Source: Hamiltosporidium tvaerminnensis (taxonomy: Eukaryota; Microsporidia; Dubosqiidae). Taken from it: DNA of 64,000 nt. Both the position numbers and the translations under genes were made by a program. The notes under the pieces are model-generated. The model made no database searches. It was not told the origin of the DNA and saw nothing but the letters and a program-made list of their open reading frames with translations. Positions 1 through 12,030 of this stretch are shown in pieces. The stretch is from positions 186,001-250,000 of the forward strand of contig CM061246.1 of assembly GCA_022605425.2 (NCBI GenBank), written 5' to 3'. Positions within the stretch are counted from its first letter, which is position 1. Each line of letters opens with the position of its first letter.

Positions 1-2
1 TA

Positions 3-1157
3 GTTGATGAGCGAATTTCACTTTTAGGTTCTGAGTTGCGTGGTTTAAAAGGAGAAGTAACAAATGTAGACTATGAAATCGGTATTAGGCGTACATCTAC
101 CAGTGAAAACTATGAAAAAATCAAACTTCATAAAACATTACCATATCTTGTTGCCACTGTCATTGAAGTTCTGTATTGTGAAAAAACAGGAGATGTTAAT
201 GTTGTATTGATGACATCTACTCGTGTGAATATGCTTATTCTTAATCCTGGACTGGTTGATCCAGCTAAACTTTTACCGGGAACACTGGTTGGTGTACAGA
301 AAGAGAGTAACGTAATTTTGGAAATAATCGAACCGGAATTTGATACAAGAGTCAAGGCTATGGAGTTAGAAGAACGGCCGTTGGAGAATTATGAAGATAT
401 TGGTGGATTGGAGAGGCAAATAGAGGAACTTAATGAAGCAGTCGTTTTGCCATTTTTGCATCCTGAAAAATTCATAAAAATGAATATTCGCCCACCAAAA
501 GGTGTTTTAATGTATGGACCACCTGGTACAGGTAAGACACTCATGGCCCGTGCATGTGCTTCCAAGACCAAGGCAACATTTATTAAATTGGCTGGTACTC
601 AACTGGTTCAGATGTATATCGGAGAAGGTGCACGCCTCGTTCGTGATACATTTGCACTTGCAAAGAAAAAGAAGCCGACTATAATATTTATCGATGAAAT
701 TGATGCAATCGGTACAAAAAGAGTGGATTCCGATCGTAATGGAGATAGAGAAGTACAAAGAACCATGCTTGAACTTCTTAATCAATTGGATGGATTTGCG
801 GTCAACGATGACATAAAAATAATTGCAGCAACTAACCGGCCTGATATTCTTGATCCTGCGCTGTTGCGAAGTGGAAGATTGGATAGGAAAATAGAATTCC
901 CTCTTCCAAATTTGGAAGGAAGGAAAAGAATTCTACAAATACATTCACGTAAAATGGTTGTTCAGGATAATGTTAACTATGAAGAATTGGCGCGATCAAC
1001 TGAAGGTTTTAACGGGGCTCAATGTAAAGCTGCTACCGTCGAAGCTGGTATGCGTGCTTTAAAAAAGAAAAGAGAGGAAATAACTCAGAATGATTTTATG
1101 GATGGAATACAAGACGTATCTGCTGCAAAAAAATCCAGATATCATTATTATACGTAA
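3..1157 (+). CDS. RPT5: 26S proteasome regulatory ATPase Rpt5 (5' end cut by window)
   Basis: AAA+ ATPase of the 19S base that unfolds ubiquitylated substrates and threads them into the 20S core. The frame is already open at base 3, so the N-terminus lies outside the window; the first in-window ATG is not the start. Numbering from the TTG at base 36, residues 30-100 form the OB-fold region ([12 protein letters not shown]), Walker A GPPGTGKT is at 161-168, Walker B IIFIDE at about 216-221, and the second region of homology carries [20 protein letters not shown]. Rpt5 rather than another Rpt is indicated by [38 protein letters not shown] and FNGAQCKA. The C-terminus YYT fits the HbYX motif that docks into alpha-subunit pockets and opens the 20S gate. 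Sequence is highly conserved and uninterrupted. Confidence 0.95.
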   Translation, partial: VDERISLLGSELRGLKGEVTNVDYEIGIRRTSTSENYEKIKLHKTLPYLVATVIEVLYCEKTGDVNVVLMTSTRVNMLILNPGLVDPAKLLPGTLVGVQKESNVILEIIEPEFDTRVKAMELEERPLENYEDIGGLERQIEELNEAVVLPFLHPEKFIKMNIRPPKGVLMYGPPGTGKTLMARACASKTKATFIKLAGTQLVQMYIGEGARLVRDTFALAKKKKPTIIFIDEIDAIGTKRVDSDRNGDREVQRTMLELLNQLDGFAVNDDIKIIAATNRPDILDPALLRSGRLDRKIEFPLPNLEGRKRILQIHSRKMVVQDNVNYEELARSTEGFNGAQCKAATVEAGMRALKKKREEITQNDFMDGIQDVSAAKKSRYHYYT

Positions 1158-2510
1158 TAAATATCTTTTTTTCAGTTTAATTTATTAATTATTTTGTTGT
1201 ATTTTCATATTGTAAATTTTAGGTTAAAAACATGTTTTTTTCCTGTATTGTTTTGAAAATTGATCATTTGATACACACGGATAAATATTTTTGTAAAAGA
1301 GATTTTTTTGTTTTTCCTTTTTTTTTCAATACTTTTTAGTTACAATTGTAAATCTTTTGTTTTATTTTTCAACTTTAAATGTTTAAAGTGAAAACTTAAC
1401 GTGATTTCGAAATATTTTTGTTTAAAAATATAATTTGGTTTATAAGCATTCTCATAGAAAGTAATTTGATAAATTTTCGTTTAAACTCGTTTTATAGAGA
1501 AATTTGAATCAAAATAATGTGATATTCCGTATTTTAAACAAATGATTTTTTTTCCTGAAGTCGGCCTAGATTTCAGAATGTAATTTACGATGGTTATTAA
1601 AGAGATTTCGTTAGATTTGTTGAGCAAAAGATAAAAATATTTTGAATTAAAATGCATATTAGATTATCCATAAAAAGTGAAAAACCTAAAATATTTATTA
1701 TTTTTTTAGATTTATTAATTTTTTTTGTGTGTTTTCCTAATTTATGATAAATTTAAGATTTTGGAATATTAGATTCGTAATATGAGAGCTAAGAAGATTA
1801 TTTCAATTAAATTTTTCTTTTATTTTAGGATGTTATTTTTTTCAAATATATTCAACAGATTTGCTTAAGTTTTTATATTTCTATGTAAGTAGTAATTTTT
1901 ATTAAAAGAATGTGAAAATCAATCATTAAATTCTTTGTATAATTATCTTTAACAGTTATATATTTTACAGAATTGAAGTTTAAATTGCACTTAGTTTATA
2001 TTATTTTTATATTTAAATGAAGAAAGAGTGTGTATTGAGTGTATATAAACAAGAATCTTGCGATTTATATATTGGAATTACGAAAAATGTAAAATATTTT
2101 TATATATTTGTGATTGTTTAAATCTCATAGTAAATTTAGTTAAATACAATGATTTTTGTTTTTCTGATAATTAAATTGAATTTTAAACTTTCGAAAGTAC
2201 GATTTGTTTTAAAAGTTGGTAAATTTTTGAAATTTTATTTTTTCAAATCAAATTGATTTTGATTTATTGTTCGGAAGATTTATGTAGTAAACTTATATTA
2301 GCTGTGTTTGTTATAAATCAAATCGATTTTGATTTTTTAAATGTGAAAAATCAAAAATTAAGATTCCTAAATTTTATTAAAGTTTTGGTATATTTTTTGA
2401 GTGAATTATTTCATTTTTAATTAATTTACTAAAATTTAATTTATAAAAATGTATTGGTTTAAATATGGTAACATTTAATATACTATAATCTTATTTTATT
2501 TACTGACAAG
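1158..2510. other. AT-rich spacer without a recognisable gene
   Basis: No credible ORF. The only structure I note is a 21-bp near-palindromic sequence (AAATCAAAT-Y-GATTTTGATTT) at 2245-2265 and again at 2315-2335 with one mismatch. An AATAAA overlaps the RPT5 stop codon and could serve in 3'-end formation. Confidence 0.5.
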
Positions 2511-2786
2511 TCATTTATTTTCTTTTTTTGATTTATTTTTGTGCTCGTATTCTGAGAGCTGCATAGGACCATTTTGGTGTTCGTATCTTCTATTTAATAT
2601 ATGATCTGGTGTTATATGTTTCTCTATGAATGATTTTACACGGAAAAAATCGGTATTTTTACAATTTGGATCTTCCAAATTATCGTCTTTAATCTCTATA
2701 GGTTTATTTACATTTAAATGTGGTATCTCTGATATATTTGGACTATTTAGTTTTTTTTCTGAAGCAATTGTTTTATCTTCTTTCAT
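2511..2786 (-). CDS. Doubtful small hydrophilic ORF
   Basis: A 91-residue ATG-started frame with a mixed, hydrophilic composition (segments such as DDNLEDPNCKNTDFFRVKSF) rather than the Phe/Lys/Asn runs typical of chance ORFs in this DNA. No domain, signal peptide or membrane segment is visible, and there is no CCC/GGG run before the ATG. It could be a small lineage-specific gene, the remnant of a larger one, or chance. I do not recognise it. Confidence 0.22.
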   Translation of the reverse strand: MKEDKTIASEKKLNSPNISEIPHLNVNKPIEIKDDNLEDPNCKNTDFFRVKSFIEKHITPDHILNRRYEHQNGPMQLSEYEHKNKSKKENK

Positions 2787-3503
2787 TTTTTTTTCTTTCT
2801 CCTTTTTAGAATTTTGTTTTTATTTCTTTTCTGAAACAAATATGATTAGTGTTTCAGATATATTATTTATTATCTTTATTGGTTACATATTTTGTTAATT
2901 TTTATGAGTTTTAGTTCATTAGAAGAATTTTAAATCATTTTTCTTTGGATTTTCTTCAATTTTGAATATTCCTCAACCTTTATCCATTTATCATTTTACA
3001 ATTTTAATTAAAAAATATTTTAAAAAAATAAAATTATCTGATTAGATTAAATTAAAGTAAGATAAGATTTTTGATAGATAGAAAAATACATAATACTTTT
3101 CTATAGGTTTTAATTGTTGAACATGTTATTTTATTTATAATTTAATTACTTAAAAAAATATAATTATACGAGTATTTATTGTATTTTATGTTTAAATATC
3201 AACATATTATTTGTGTTCAAATGCAAGCCAAAATTGTTAGTTAATAAACTAGGGTAAAATATGAAATATTATAGCAAGATAAAACCATTTTCATTCAAAT
3301 TAGACATAGAAGTACTCGTTTACAAATGAATGTATCAAAACAAAACAATATATTTATTTTGTAGTTAAGTTTTAATAAATAAATCGGCCCGAGTTGAGTT
3401 GTCACCTGCTTAAAATCGAAGATCGTATTTATAACTATTATTTTAGAAAGAAACCAAGTATGATAGCCCGTTCAAAAAATGATTATAATCCCATAATTTG
3501 CAC

Positions 3504-3869
3504 CTAATGTATTCTAGATAAAAATCCAAGCCATAACGTGTACATAAGAATGTCTTTAGTCATAAAATAAAAATTCATGACTCTAATAGCAACATTAAAT
3601 TGGTTTGACATGTATATAATCGAATTGTGAATTCTTTTAATATAAAATGGAATTATTTTATTTATTATAACTTGGGATGAAATTCGACCAGATGGATCTA
3701 TTTGCAAAAAGATTCCAATGTCGGATGAATAACGAGCTTTAATGGATAAAAGTGAAAATTTTTCTAAATTTTTTCTTTTGTTTAAAATCGTATTTTTTTT
3801 CTTGAGAAAAAAATAATATATCAAAACATAGCTAAGAAAACAATCAGAATTACAGACAAGATATAAATT
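3504..3869 (-). pseudogene. Possible decayed secreted beta-trefoil (FGF-like) remnant
   Basis: The frame is open from 3869 to 3504 but has no ATG at its head (the first usable codon is TTG). It contains SSDIGIFLQIDPSGRISS followed by a second beta-rich stretch, which resembles the core repeat of FGF-type beta-trefoils (G-x-FLQI-x-P-x-G-x-I). Immediately upstream, in another frame, is a signal-peptide-like run IYILSVILIVFLAMF, also without Met. A secreted gene that lost its start and suffered a frameshift would look like this. The family resemblance rests on one short motif, so the call is tentative. Confidence 0.22.
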
Positions 3870-6260
3870 TTACTAATTGAATAAGAATAATTAAAGTTTG
3901 ATTTCAATATAAAACAAAATAAACCAATATGAAATGCTTGGACTAATAGAATCGTTCTTACGAACAGATATCGATTCAGATCTTACCAACCAACTTTTTT
4001 GATTGAACCAAGACATGATTATCAACATTAGCCGTCCAACATTTTATTCTAATTCGAGATGATAATAATGAATCCATATTTCCAGTCTTTTTTTAGACAT
4101 TATAATGTTTTTAATTTCTAATTTAAATTTTTTGTTTTTGCAAAATAAATTATACTTTCAAATAATTGCTATGACACCGATTTTATTTCGATTATACAAT
4201 TATGAATATATTATTTCGACGCTTTTTTTAGTTTTTTCAATGGTTTAATGATGCTAAAATTACGGAATGGTTTTTTCGTGAATAATATTTTCATTGTTTG
4301 TATTTATATAGAATCATAAATCATTGAAAATTGTTAGTTTTGGTTATGGTTTCTCAAAGCATAGATTTTAAGTTGGTATATGTTAAAATAATAGCCCACT
4401 TGGTGTTTATTTCTTGCATTTTCATTTTCGGTGATTTGATAGCACATTATTGCTCAAATAATAGGAATAGTTCAGCGATGTCAAATAAACTTTTTTTTAT
4501 TGTGTACTTGCAGTACCCTCTTAGTTTTATAAGGTATTTTATTACTTTTTTTTTTATTTCCAAGCCGACTTCTTTTCGTCTTCGTTCAGAAAAATTTTTG
4601 ATTAGAAATATTCCTATTTCGAATGTTCGCGAAAAATTTAATTATAAATGAACAATACTATACATCACAAATAATGAGCGAAAATTATATTAGTACTTTC
4701 AACCATTTTATTATAAAAGATAATAAATCATCGAATGAAAAAATATTAAAAATTCTAAACTTTACTACTATCATTATAATCCTATGGTATTTTAAAAATT
4801 TAGAATTTACGGAAAAAGGAACCTTATATTGCAAAAATTTTATACAAAAAAATCTATATGAAATATTAGCTATTACTAGTCGTAAATTTAAATATAAATT
4901 ATCTTCGTAGAGTTTACTTCAATATATCGTGGTTTTATAGATCAAATACGTATAAAGTTTTATCAATTAAATGTGTTATGAATTGTTATTTTTTTAATCC
5001 ATATTTTGTAACTACTCTGATAATGTTTATCACCATTTTATTAAGAGTGCATAATTTTTTTTACCTTTATTAACAATAGATTATTTTGCCCTTCTTAGTT
5101 CAAAATCGTTCATTTATAGCCTGTAAATCGATATTTTTGATATTTATTATCAAAGCTTTATTTCTAAAATGCTCGAAGATACGTCTATTTAATCTATATC
5201 ATTCGTGTGTTAAGCTAGCGAATTTTGCAAAAAATATTTTTTTTGGAAATTTTTCAAAACATCGTAGCCAAGATCTTATATTGTTGATTTAGAATAATGT
5301 TCATTAAACGTCGGAATTTAGCTAACCGTTTATGGAATTTCATCGATTTGAGCTAGTTTAATAAATTTGGAAAATTTTCAAGTACTTAACAGCCTTTTTA
5401 ACGCCTAGAAAATGTTTAATATTTCCTAACAATTTTTTTTGAATATTTTTTTGATTTTTTTCTAGAAATATTGTTACAGACTCGAAGTAGCTTTTTTTTA
5501 TTATTAGGAGTCAAAATAATAGATTTCTTTATTTTATATTCTATACGGATTTTTATCAATCGAAAATTTTTGTTTGATTCCGCAATTTATTTATTAAAAT
5601 CTTGTAGTTTTTCTAAAGGTTATTAATTTTTTTTGATGCATTCATCAAGAGAATCATTCATAAATTTGATATTAAAACATTTTTTTCGTATACTTAACCT
5701 TAATTGTTTATTCATCAATAAAATTTTCTTTGTATTCAAATTTATTTTAAATTAATTGTAATAAGATCTTGATTTGTTTGTTTGAAGATTATATTAATCT
5801 TAATTGCTTTGGAAAAATAGAAATCCTTTTCATCGAATAAGTTTATACTTTCTGTTTTAAATTTCTAAAATGCAAATAGTTTGTAAAAATATTTTTCTTC
5901 AATTTAATTAAATACATTAAGTACATAGGGGATTATTTTATTGAATTGAAAATATTTTTCTTTTTATTAAAAAAAAAATTCTTAATAATAATCTTCTTTG
6001 AAACTTTATCTCTTAAGTTGTTTTACATTCATATCATTAAACTAAATTATAAATTTTGTAATAAATTATTTTTCAAAAATTTTTTAAATTATTTTGCTTC
6101 TTAATTCTAATGATAATTTCTATTTTTTTATGCAACAATTTTTCATAAAAATACTTTAAAATTCTTTTAAATTAGTTGCTTTAAAAATAAATGATTATCA
6201 CTCTTATTTTCTTTCTTAAATTAAAAAGTTTTAAAATAAATTTCTATTTCTTTTTGATAA
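3870..6260. other. 2.4-kb AT-rich spacer with only weak ORFs
   Basis: Short frames occur, for example an ATG at 4674 reading to 4910 with one hydrophobic stretch. None has a recognisable domain or a CCC/GGG start signal, and composition matches the spacer. I see no RNA gene or mobile-element homology here. Confidence 0.45.
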
Positions 6261-6267
6261 AGCTTAG

Positions 6268-6270
6268 CCC
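6268..6270 (+). promoter_or_regulatory. CCC start-proximal motif of the AN1 gene
   Basis: CCC ends 6 nt before the ATG at 6277 (AGCCCAACAGAATG). CCC or GGG runs beside start codons are a described microsporidian feature. Confidence 0.6.
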
Positions 6271-6276
6271 AACAGA

Positions 6277-6654
6277 ATGAACAAAAATTATGTAGATGAC
6301 AAGAGTGAAGAGGAAATAGTAGAAAGAACACGAAAACGCAAAATAAATACAACGATAGAATTACAGTTACACAAGAAAAAGAAAAGCAGTACATCCTTAA
6401 TACTTCCCGCTACTCTTGTTGAAACAGAAATGGTAAAAAATATATCTGAAAATTCAACTGAAATGATATGTGCTATTTGTAAGAGAAAGTTAAGAGTATC
6501 CAACAACTTTTCTTGTAGATGTGGCGGTATGTTTTGTGGAAGACATCGACACTTCGATCAACACAGTTGTACATACGACATCAGGAAAGACTTTGTTGAA
6601 AAGCTTACAAAAGAAAATCCAAGGATTATTGGTAGAAAACTGAATGAGTTTTAG
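6277..6654 (+). CDS. AN1-type zinc-finger protein (ZFAND family)
   Basis: A 125-residue protein with a basic, Lys-rich N-terminal half (KRKIN, HKKKK) and a C-terminal AN1 zinc finger. The ligands are C65, C68, C80, C82, C87, H90, H96 and C98, giving C-x2-C-x11-C-x-C-x4-C-x2-H-x5-H-x-C, an exact AN1 pattern; the following YDIRKDFVEKLTKENP matches the usual helix after the finger. AN1 proteins typically act in ubiquitin/proteasome stress responses. Plant and animal ZFAND5/6 relatives also carry an A20 finger at the N-terminus; none is present here, so this is an AN1-only form. The start is supported by the CCC run just upstream. Confidence 0.88.
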   Translation: MNKNYVDDKSEEEIVERTRKRKINTTIELQLHKKKKSSTSLILPATLVETEMVKNISENSTEMICAICKRKLRVSNNFSCRCGGMFCGRHRHFDQHSCTYDIRKDFVEKLTKENPRIIGRKLNEF

Positions 6655-8599
6655 TGGACAATATTTATTATGAGATAAATAATACGGTTTTTTTATCTTT
6701 GTTTCATTAAATATTTCTGTTTGTTCTTCTAAATTATTTTTAAATTAATTTAATGAATTTTTTGTTATGTATTTCTATTATAAAATATAATTCTATATTT
6801 CGTTTAAAATTTTTCACATAATGGATATCTTCATGATATCTTATTTGGAGTAAATTTCCGTTATATTTTCACTTAATATAATGATATTCGATATTTATAT
6901 TTGTCTGGTATTTAAACTAAAAAATATAATCCGTTATATTTCTATTTTATAGAATTCTACTCAATAAATTATTTTTGCCAATATTTCCACTCCAGTAAAA
7001 TAATACATTTTTTTCGCTAAAATTTCTGTTTAAAGCACAAAATTTCTCTAAAGTTTATACCAAAAAAATATAAAAATTAATTTTTAACTTTAATAAAAAA
7101 AATTTTGTTATTATTTTTTTAGAACTTTCTAATGGGAATATTTGTTCTAACTACATTGAATAGCCATTAATTTTTACTTTCTATGTAAAATCTGGTTCAA
7201 GAGAAGTCACATTTTCTTATTTTAAAATATAAAAAAATTCGTTTAATTATTTTATTGAAAATTTATTGAGAAGTTCTACAATTTAAAATCAAATATATTT
7301 TAATACGAGAAATCAGATTTATATTCTTTAATTCAAATTCAGAAAAACTGAATATTCAAGTTCTGTAATATTAATATGAGTAAGAATATTAAATAAAACA
7401 AAGAAATAATGAAATAATGAAAAAAAAATTTAAAGATAAAAGAATATTCTTTTTTATAATATTTTACATGCAAATGATTAAAAATAAAAGCACAGAAATA
7501 GATAATTTCAAAGATGAATGTAATTGCTTTTATGGCATTCTAATTATTGAACAATCTAAAAGAAAAAAAATTAATTTAGATGATAAAACGGTTTTTAGTT
7601 TTGGTTTTTTACACATAAAACACTCTGAAATAATAGAAATGGGTTTTTATATTTTTAGTTTTCAAAAAATCCGACTAGACAGACAATTTTTTTATAATTA
7701 TTTTAGAAAATTATTTCTAATTTTTATATGTTTACGGATATGTCTTCAAAACTAATATTCATTCTATTTTTTTGAAAAATAATTTTCTAAAATCATGGTA
7801 CTATAGAAAATTAAATTATTTAGTTAGTTATTCTTCTAGTTGAGGATGCTGTGGTAGAAGAAGGCTTTTGTTGGTTTGATTCCCGAAGTATGAAAATGTA
7901 TTAAAATATTTTTTAAAAGTGCAAATTTCCTTACTCGGTGGAATTACGCTCTTTTAAATTTCGACCTTCACCTGCTTTTATTATGCATCTATTATAAAAA
8001 TTCGTTAGATTTATATTTGAGTACAGTGAGACTCCCAATTTTTTTTGGATTGTCTAACTACTTGGGCTTATAATTTTTCGTGATATTTTTATCTTTGAGT
8101 TTGCAATGAAATTTTTTTGTAGCAATTCTGAGTTCCAAATTGATTCAAGGTGATACGGCAGCAGATTTTATTTTATTTTACCTTTTTTAGCTAAGTTATT
8201 ACATGTGTATAAATGTCAAGGTAAATATGTAGTATGAATTCGCCACCTGCTCTACTGAGTTTCATGTGTATCATATTTATTCGCAATGTATTCTGTTTAT
8301 AGATTGAGCTTGAATTCTTCGTGAATGTTTTAGCAATCAGAGAATTTGAAAATTCGAATTATACTTAAAGAAATAATTTGATTCGGTAAGTAAATAGAAT
8401 ATAAATTTTTAGAATTTGATTTATTATTCTTTTAATTTTCTAAATCTTTATAAGACTAGTTATTGAATTTTCTAATTCTTTATAAGAAATTATTGTATTT
8501 TCATAAGTTTTAAAGTAATAATTTGCTTAGAAAAAAAAAATAGAACAAAGTTTTAAGTTTGGTTTTACTTAAATTTTTTAACCAATTTTATTAAAATTT
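6655..8599. other. AT-rich spacer; one weak ORF at 7417-7755
   Basis: The 112-residue plus-strand frame at 7417-7755 begins in an ATG-rich, A-rich stretch, lacks a CCC signal and is Phe/Ile/Lys-rich. It may be chance. No repeat of families I or II is recognised here. Confidence 0.4.
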
Positions 8600-8603
8600 C
8601 CCC
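8600..8603 (+). promoter_or_regulatory. CCCC start-proximal motif
   Basis: AAATTT is followed directly by CCCC, then 7 nt and the ATG at 8611. Both an AAATTT-like element and the C run are the signals described upstream of microsporidian genes. Confidence 0.6.
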
Positions 8604-8610
8604 TGATTAA

Positions 8611-10920
8611 ATGCATGAATCAAAAAACTGTTTAGATGAAGTTAAAGCGGTTTTATTTAGTTTAGTGGCATCTATAAAAGTAGATATAAACAAAGAAAGT
8701 GAATTTAAAGCTATTTTATGTGATATAAATACCATTTTAAAAACAGAACCATCTCTTTACATATGTTTAGTTGAATGGAAATTTTTTACAAAACAATTTA
8801 TTTATATTTTACGTGAAGAATGTATTTTTATAGAATCAATGGATATTTTGGTGAATGCTTTAGAATATTTTGTTCAAAGTAAGAAAAAAAATAATTTGAA
8901 AGAGTTTTTTATAAACCGAAACAATCTGATTTTTTTAAGTGAAAAAATATACAAAACGTTGAAAAATATAAAAACTGAATTTAATGAAAATTTTATTGAA
9001 GAAGATTTATTATGGAGATGTTCTGAATCTAAAATAATAACTAAGGTAATTCATAGTTTGAAACTTTTTATTTCTTCAAATGATAATTTTACTGTTTCTA
9101 TATTATTGAATATTTTAATGGAAATAGGGTTTTTTGATTTAATTTTATTTTTAAGAACAGAAACTGTTTGTGATTTTTTTAATCAAATATTTAAATACAA
9201 ATCATGTTTTAAAAGTAAAGAAACAACCATTTCAGATAAAAGTACTGTTCCGTATGAAAACATACGCAAACATTTCGATCCTGAAATATTTTACTCTTTG
9301 AAAGATAATATTCCTAAGAAATCTTATTTTTCTAAATATTGTTTCATTTCAAATCCCGTTTTTATAAAACTTGCCAAAATGATTTATCAGTATGTTTTTT
9401 ACTTTTTGGTTGAATATTTTTCTATTCCTAGAAATATTCATACAATAAATTTTATTTGTGAGTTAAAATTTACTGGAAAATTGGAAGATATTGAAAATTT
9501 AAAATATAAAAAATTATCTACTTCTACAGAACAAATCTATGATGAAATTGAAAGTGCTTCAAGAATTAATTTTTTAAATAATCATGATTATAAAGAAAAT
9601 TCATATTTTTCGGTTGTTCATGATAATTCTGATAATTTATCTGAAAATAAATATTTAAATAATGAAACCTTAAATTTGTTTAATTATAGAGATTTTCAAG
9701 ATCATTCGGTTCATGAAGAGTCTATGAAAATAGAGGTGAATTCAAATTTTGAAAATAAAGATATATCTAACCAAAATATATATGATGAAACTATAAGTCA
9801 AACTTTGATTAATCTACCTGATAAAATTGATGTTGGAATAGATTACTTAATAAATTTTAATTCAGTTTTGAGTCGAATAACTGAACTGCAAAATGAGTTG
9901 AAATCTTTTCCAAAAGTTTGCTATTTCGAAATTTATATAAATATGTTGGAATTAATAAGAAATCATTCGCAAAAACAAATTTTGATTAGAAAAGTATTTC
10001 AAAATACAGAATTTATTTCTAAAATATCAGCATTTATTACTGACAAAAACCTTGAAATTTCAATAAATTCTGTAAAAATAATTTACAATCATTTTGTTTT
10101 GTTAAAAGAATTTTTTGATAAAAATTTATTTCTTTACAGAGGAAATTCTAAATTAGAAAAAAATAATATTAAAGATTTGTTTCGCTGTTTAAACAAAGAA
10201 AAGAAAATACAAAGAATGTTTACATTATTACAATACAGTTGCAAATGTGTTTCAGGATGTAATTATGGTAATTGTATTTATCCTAGAGTATTGATTGTAT
10301 TAGGAAATACATTTTTAAATGGAAAAAAGGAATTTTTTTACAAACCCAGTAATTTGGCGTTGATGTGGAGCATTCATAATTTCTTCCCAGAATTTGCCGA
10401 TGAAAAAATAGTTACATTTGATTTGAGCAATTTTAGTTGCTTTTTTAAGATTTATTTTGAAAAATTCATGAATTTTCTATCTAAAAATCCTTATAATTAC
10501 GCAAAAATATTATTTCCAATTGAAAATAAAAAAATTGAAAAAAAAGAAGCCAAATTTAATGTACAAATCGATCAAGATGAAGCAGAATTTAATATAAAAA
10601 ACAATGATTTGATATCTTCAGCTGAAGAAGAACAAACGCTAGAGCCATACAATTCAAAATCAAAAATATTTGATAATAATTTCTTTGAATCTGTAATTTT
10701 TAAAGAAGAAAAAAATGAATTGAAACCAGGAGAAGAATTAGAAAAAAGTACAGAAAAAGATCTACAAAATGAAATTATGGACCAAAAAAATACAAAAAAT
10801 AGTTTTACAACTACAAATTTTGAAAGTAAACAAGAAATCGAGGAATCTAAAATCAATAGTAAAAAGAAAAAAATTAAGAAATCAAAATATAATCTTGAAA
10901 GTAGTTCATCATTCGACTGA
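8611..10920 (+). CDS. Large hypothetical alpha-helical protein, 769 aa
   Basis: I do not recognise the family. The sequence reads as a helical, HEAT/ARM-like protein: hydrophobic amphipathic helices through residues 1-200 and about 410-520 (for example ISAFITDKNLEISINSVKII), separated by a polar, Asn/Asp/Glu-rich region near residues 310-400. A short cysteine cluster, CKCVSGCNYGNC, follows at about 545-556. The last 120 residues are very acidic and Lys-rich and end in a basic KKKKIKKSK stretch that could be a nuclear signal. The segment around 450-510 faintly recalls PP4 regulatory subunit 3, too weakly to name it. The start is the ATG after the CCCC motif; a second ATG lies one codon downstream-shifted (ATGCATG). 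No transmembrane segment is obvious. Confidence 0.8.
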   Translation: MHESKNCLDEVKAVLFSLVASIKVDINKESEFKAILCDINTILKTEPSLYICLVEWKFFTKQFIYILREECIFIESMDILVNALEYFVQSKKKNNLKEFFINRNNLIFLSEKIYKTLKNIKTEFNENFIEEDLLWRCSESKIITKVIHSLKLFISSNDNFTVSILLNILMEIGFFDLILFLRTETVCDFFNQIFKYKSCFKSKETTISDKSTVPYENIRKHFDPEIFYSLKDNIPKKSYFSKYCFISNPVFIKLAKMIYQYVFYFLVEYFSIPRNIHTINFICELKFTGKLEDIENLKYKKLSTSTEQIYDEIESASRINFLNNHDYKENSYFSVVHDNSDNLSENKYLNNETLNLFNYRDFQDHSVHEESMKIEVNSNFENKDISNQNIYDETISQTLINLPDKIDVGIDYLINFNSVLSRITELQNELKSFPKVCYFEIYINMLELIRNHSQKQILIRKVFQNTEFISKISAFITDKNLEISINSVKIIYNHFVLLKEFFDKNLFLYRGNSKLEKNNIKDLFRCLNKEKKIQRMFTLLQYSCKCVSGCNYGNCIYPRVLIVLGNTFLNGKKEFFYKPSNLALMWSIHNFFPEFADEKIVTFDLSNFSCFFKIYFEKFMNFLSKNPYNYAKILFPIENKKIEKKEAKFNVQIDQDEAEFNIKNNDLISSAEEEQTLEPYNSKSKIFDNNFFESVIFKEEKNELKPGEELEKSTEKDLQNEIMDQKNTKNSFTTTNFESKQEIEESKINSKKKKIKKSKYNLESSSSFD

Positions 10921-11549
10921 ATATAAACTTTTATCCTTGCATTTTCAAATTATTATATTTCTCACAGATTCATTTTATAATTTTTTTAAAAATTTCTAGT
11001 CAAAAATTTTCGAATTAATGTCCATTCTTATAAATGAATAGAAAGTTATCTTAAAAAGTAAATCATATTTAACAATAAATTTTACTAGTTTAAAATATAT
11101 GTTCGATTATTAAATAATATTAAATTAATTTTGAAAGATTTCTGTTTATAGCACTAAGAAGTAAATAAAAAAAATTTGTGATAAAAAATTTATCTTTACT
11201 TTGATATGGAGAATATAAGAGATTAGGACATATGCCTTCCAATTCTATATTTATTTAACATAAATAATATTATAGATTGTTTGAAATTAAAATTAATTTA
11301 TTGCCGAGCTATTATTCTATTACTTACTTCTTTGTATATTTTCCCTATGTTTTGATTCGATCATCTTTCATATTTGAGGTACTTTCTAAATTACTATTGA
11401 ATGCTTTGATTTCTAGTATTTTCTCTCACATTTATCTTGGTTGGTTTTGATATTTGTTTTCATACAAGCTTTACTTCCTTGGTGTTTATCTCAAGCGAAG
11501 TGAGTGACTCTCAGCTCATGATATTACATCCAATTATGCCCTTATTAAA
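10921..11549. other. AT-rich spacer, nothing recognised
   Basis: No credible ORF or repeat homology. The right half (from about 11340) is slightly richer in G+C and may be older element debris continuous with the LINE relic that follows. Confidence 0.4.
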
Positions 11550-12030
11550 TTCCCATTACAGTTCAGTCCTATTCGAATTCTCTTTTGATTAAATAAAATC
11601 AGTTTATATGTTTTTTGAGTACCATTGATTGAATATATGATTCTATGCTTGCTCTTATTTGTTGATTTTTATGGGTTTTTGCAAAACACTATTCTAAGTG
11701 TTAGAATAATCAATCATCAACACTAGAACATTGAATACGACCTTTTTTGGTCAATCCGTTGTTTTTGGAAGTTTTTTTCAGTTTCAACAATTTGAAGTGA
11801 ATCTTGTGAAGTAATTCCTAGTTCAATAAAGAAATATATTCATTTCTTACTAAAATAAATATTTCAGGTTTATTGTTCTGAATTCAACATAAGTTTATAT
11901 TTAGGTATCAGCTTATATAAGTATACCTTTTTTATAAATTCTTGAATAGAATGACTCCTAATTCGTTTTGAGGACTTAAATTTATATTTATTTACGAAAA
12001 GTAAATGAGCTTCTTTGAAGCAAATCTTGC
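11550..12030 (-). mobile_element. Family I LINE relic (endonuclease region)
   Basis: Degraded copy matching the endonuclease part of the better copies. Recognisable blocks include 11783-11815 (CAGTTTCAACAATTTGAAGT, versus TTTCAACTATTTGAAG in the 18-kb copy) and 11940-12000 (CTCCTAATTCGTTTTGAGG). Weaker similarity reaches back to about 11550. Many indels; no open frame remains. Confidence 0.7.

Noticed and set aside
128-785. Minus-strand frames opposite RPT5 (75, 60 and 92 codons)
   Set aside because: They are antisense shadows of a strongly conserved gene.
7834-7895. tRNA-like T-loop phrase (GGTTTGATTCCCG)
   Set aside because: No matching D arm, anticodon stem or acceptor pairing could be found around it. 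I found no convincing tRNA or rRNA in the window.
8387-8392. GTAAGT 220 bp upstream of the 8611 gene
   Set aside because: No upstream ATG exon that would join in frame and no obvious 3' site; GTAAGT also occurs by chance at several intergenic places.
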